Positions 5,537 through 6,806 of a stretch of 6,806 nt of DNA are shown piece by piece. The translations under genes were made by a program, and so were the position numbers. Origin of the DNA: Halothiobacillus neapolitanus (GTDB lineage Bacteria; Pseudomonadota; Gammaproteobacteria; Halothiobacillales; Halothiobacillaceae); contig DYMR01000048.1 in assembly GCA_020721485.1 (NCBI GenBank), positions 1-6,806 on the forward strand. Reading direction: 5' to 3'. The notes below the pieces were generated by a model, which did no database searches, was not told where the DNA came from, and worked only from the letters and a program-made list of their open reading frames with translations. Every line of letters starts with the position of its first letter. The stretch's first letter is position 1.

Positions 5537-6806
5537 TTACACCTTCAGCGCCAGGCGGGTCGGGTCGGCGGGCAGCGGCGGGGTGAGCCGGTCACGCACG
5601 GTGGCGGGCGGCGGCCCGGCGTACACACCGAGGGCGTCGGGGCTGAGGTGTGCCGCGCGTAGGTGTTGATCGAGCTGCGGTAATTCGCTCCGCAACGCGG
5701 CTTCTGCGGCGGGGTGGTCGGCATACAGCCGCACGCTCAGGCGGTTTTCTTGCAGGCGCACGCTGCCGTGCACCGCGCCGAGGTTGGGTAGATCGAGGGC
5801 GAATTCCAGATGCCATGGCGCGGCATCCGCGCTGGCGGGTGTGTCGGGCGCTTCGTGGTGAATGGCGAGTTGCAGCCGTTGGGCGTGGTTGTCGAGTTGC
5901 ACGGGCAGATCGACCAGCCAACTGGCTTGGCCGTTGAGTTGCTGAATGGCGCTGCGGAGCTGGCTGGTTTCGAGCTGATTCAGCCATTGGGCGACGGCGG
6001 CGGGCGGCGTGGTCGTGCCAGTCGATGCGGGGCTGGTGTGGTTGGTGGGGGCGGCGTCTGTCGTTTGATTCGCGGTTTGTCGCAGTTCGAGGGCGGCGCG
6101 GTGTAAGGCGGTGTGGACGGCGCTGGCGGTAAGCGGCGCGGCATTTTGGTCGGTATTTGGGGCAGCGGTTGGCGGGAGGCTGTTGTGCCGAACGAGTTCG
6201 CTCAAGGCTGGGGCGAGTTTGGCCGGTTCGGGCCGCGCGGCCATGGCGTCAGTGACGGCGGTTTTGCCGAGGGCGGCGTTGCCTTCTAGGGAAAGCAGGG
6301 CGGCGTTGCCTCCCAAGGAAAGCAGGGCGCGTTGCAGGCCGGGGGGGAGGCTTGCCACCGGTATCGGCGGGGTGGAATTTCCGCTTGCGGCACTGTTCGA
6401 GGCGGACGCAGTGGGGTTGCGCGCGGCGGCTGCGGCTAGGTTTGCTGCCCCGGACGAGGATTTGGCCGAGGAATTGGCCGAGGATTCGGCTGAGTTTTGG
6501 GTCGCGGCAGTGGGGACATTCGCTTGGCTGAGTCGCTGCGCCAAAGCGCCCAGCAGTCGATTCAGCAGAGCGGCGTTGGGCGAGTCGGGCGCGGCCGCTG
6601 CGGCGGCATGTTCAGGCACGATGGACAGCAGCAGCGGGGGGCCGACTTGTTGTACCGCCAAGCGAATCGCGCTGCCTGCCGTCAAAGGGTGCTGCGTTTG
6701 CACCCGCACTTGCCCGCCTGCGAGGGAAAGCAGCGCTTGCCCGCTGCGTTGGTTGGCTTCAAGCACGATGGCCGACAGCACTTGGCCGGTTTTGAGCGGT
6801 ACGCCG
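5537..6806 (-). CDS. fliK: Flagellar hook-length control protein FliK-type (5' partial)
   Basis: The frame is open to the window edge, so the N-terminus is missing; 422 residues are visible. A GTG at 6781 could serve as a start, but the codons before it (V P L K T G Q) read as normal protein that continues into the conserved-looking VLSAIVLEANQRSGQALLSL, so the real start is probably outside. The middle, roughly 5990-6610, is Ala/Ser/Thr/Asn/Pro-rich and poorly conserved, as in FliK linkers. The C-terminal hook-length domain lies at about 5610-5920, with LPNLGAVHGSVRLQ, LSVRLYADHPAAEAAL and LPQLDQHLRAAHL. FliK is secreted through the flagellar export gate, measures hook length and triggers the FlhB switch. 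The FlhB-like gene follows directly. Gene name by domain; a FliK paralogue is possible. Confidence 0.85.
   Translation of the reverse strand, partial: GVPLKTGQVLSAIVLEANQRSGQALLSLAGGQVRVQTQHPLTAGSAIRLAVQQVGPPLLLSIVPEHAAAAAAPDSPNAALLNRLLGALAQRLSQANVPTAATQNSAESSANSSAKSSSGAANLAAAAARNPTASASNSAASGNSTPPIPVASLPPGLQRALLSLGGNAALLSLEGNAALGKTAVTDAMAARPEPAKLAPALSELVRHNSLPPTAAPNTDQNAAPLTASAVHTALHRAALELRQTANQTTDAAPTNHTSPASTGTTTPPAAVAQWLNQLETSQLRSAIQQLNGQASWLVDLPVQLDNHAQRLQLAIHHEAPDTPASADAAPWHLEFALDLPNLGAVHGSVRLQENRLSVRLYADHPAAEAALRSELPQLDQHLRAAHLSPDALGVYAGPPPATVRDRLTPPLPADPTRLALKV
6271..6324 (-). repeat. 27-bp tandem duplication inside fliK
   Basis: Two adjacent 27-base units (6271-6297 and 6298-6324) match at 24 of 27 positions. 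On the coding strand they encode a repeated nine-residue segment, seen as LLSLGGNAA then LLSLEGNAA. The duplication keeps the frame and lies in the variable region before the C-terminal domain. Confidence 0.85.
6456..6491 (-). repeat. 12-bp tandem repeat, three copies, inside the fliK linker
   Basis: Three consecutive 12-base units of the form GAGGANTYGGCY (6456-6467, 6468-6479, 6480-6491) differ at a few positions. They encode SSAK, SSAN and SSAE steps of the Ser/Ala linker. As multiples of three bases, they can expand or contract without breaking the frame. Confidence 0.8.

Noticed and set aside
5042..5662. 206-codon plus-strand open frame across the cysteine-cluster, FlhB-like and FliK genes
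   Set aside because: It lies opposite three genes with clear family matches, crosses their boundaries, and has Gly/Arg-rich shadow composition.

Overview
The window is GC-rich bacterial DNA, clearly above 60% GC by eye, with dense coding on both strands and no RNA gene, CRISPR array or transposase that I can see. The closest family resemblances I recognise (Tpx, Mak-type fructokinase, ArsB and XseA against their E. coli counterparts, plus a FliK and FlhB-tail pair) point to a flagellated proteobacterium, probably a gammaproteobacterium. The genus cannot be resolved from this piece.

Left half (1-4353, + strand). After the last codons of an unidentified upstream gene comes a cluster of four complete genes: thiol peroxidase (tpx), a ROK-family sugar kinase of the fructokinase/Mak type, the arsenite efflux permease arsB, and the exonuclease VII large subunit xseA. 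Each junction is a 4-base stop/start overlap (GTGA, ATGA, ATGA), so the four are almost certainly co-transcribed and translationally coupled. A 15-bp sequence repeated three times, with a decayed fourth copy, sits directly in front of the tpx ribosome binding site and is in frame with tpx. Peroxide reduction, arsenite export and DNA-end processing could be read as a stress set, but the sugar kinase does not obviously belong. No arsR or arsC is next to arsB.

Middle (4354-4907, + strand). A short AT-richer spacer with a plausible promoter and small palindromes leads into an intact ParD-type antitoxin gene. The partner parE toxin starts on the next overlapping codon but keeps only its first 17-19 recognisable codons before running into the tail of the convergent gene. 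This is a decayed toxin-antitoxin module with an orphaned antitoxin.

Right half (4827-6806, - strand). Read from right to left: the 3' part of a FliK-type flagellar hook-length control gene that continues beyond the window edge, a short FlhB C-terminal-domain-like gene 3 bases downstream, and, after a gap with a GC hairpin, a small YkgJ-type cysteine-cluster protein gene. FliK and FlhB are functional partners in the flagellar export-specificity switch, so the first two form a coherent unit.

I did not find a clearly new multi-gene system. The parts most worth a second look are the broken parDE module, the repeat array at the tpx start, and the tightly coupled four-gene cluster.
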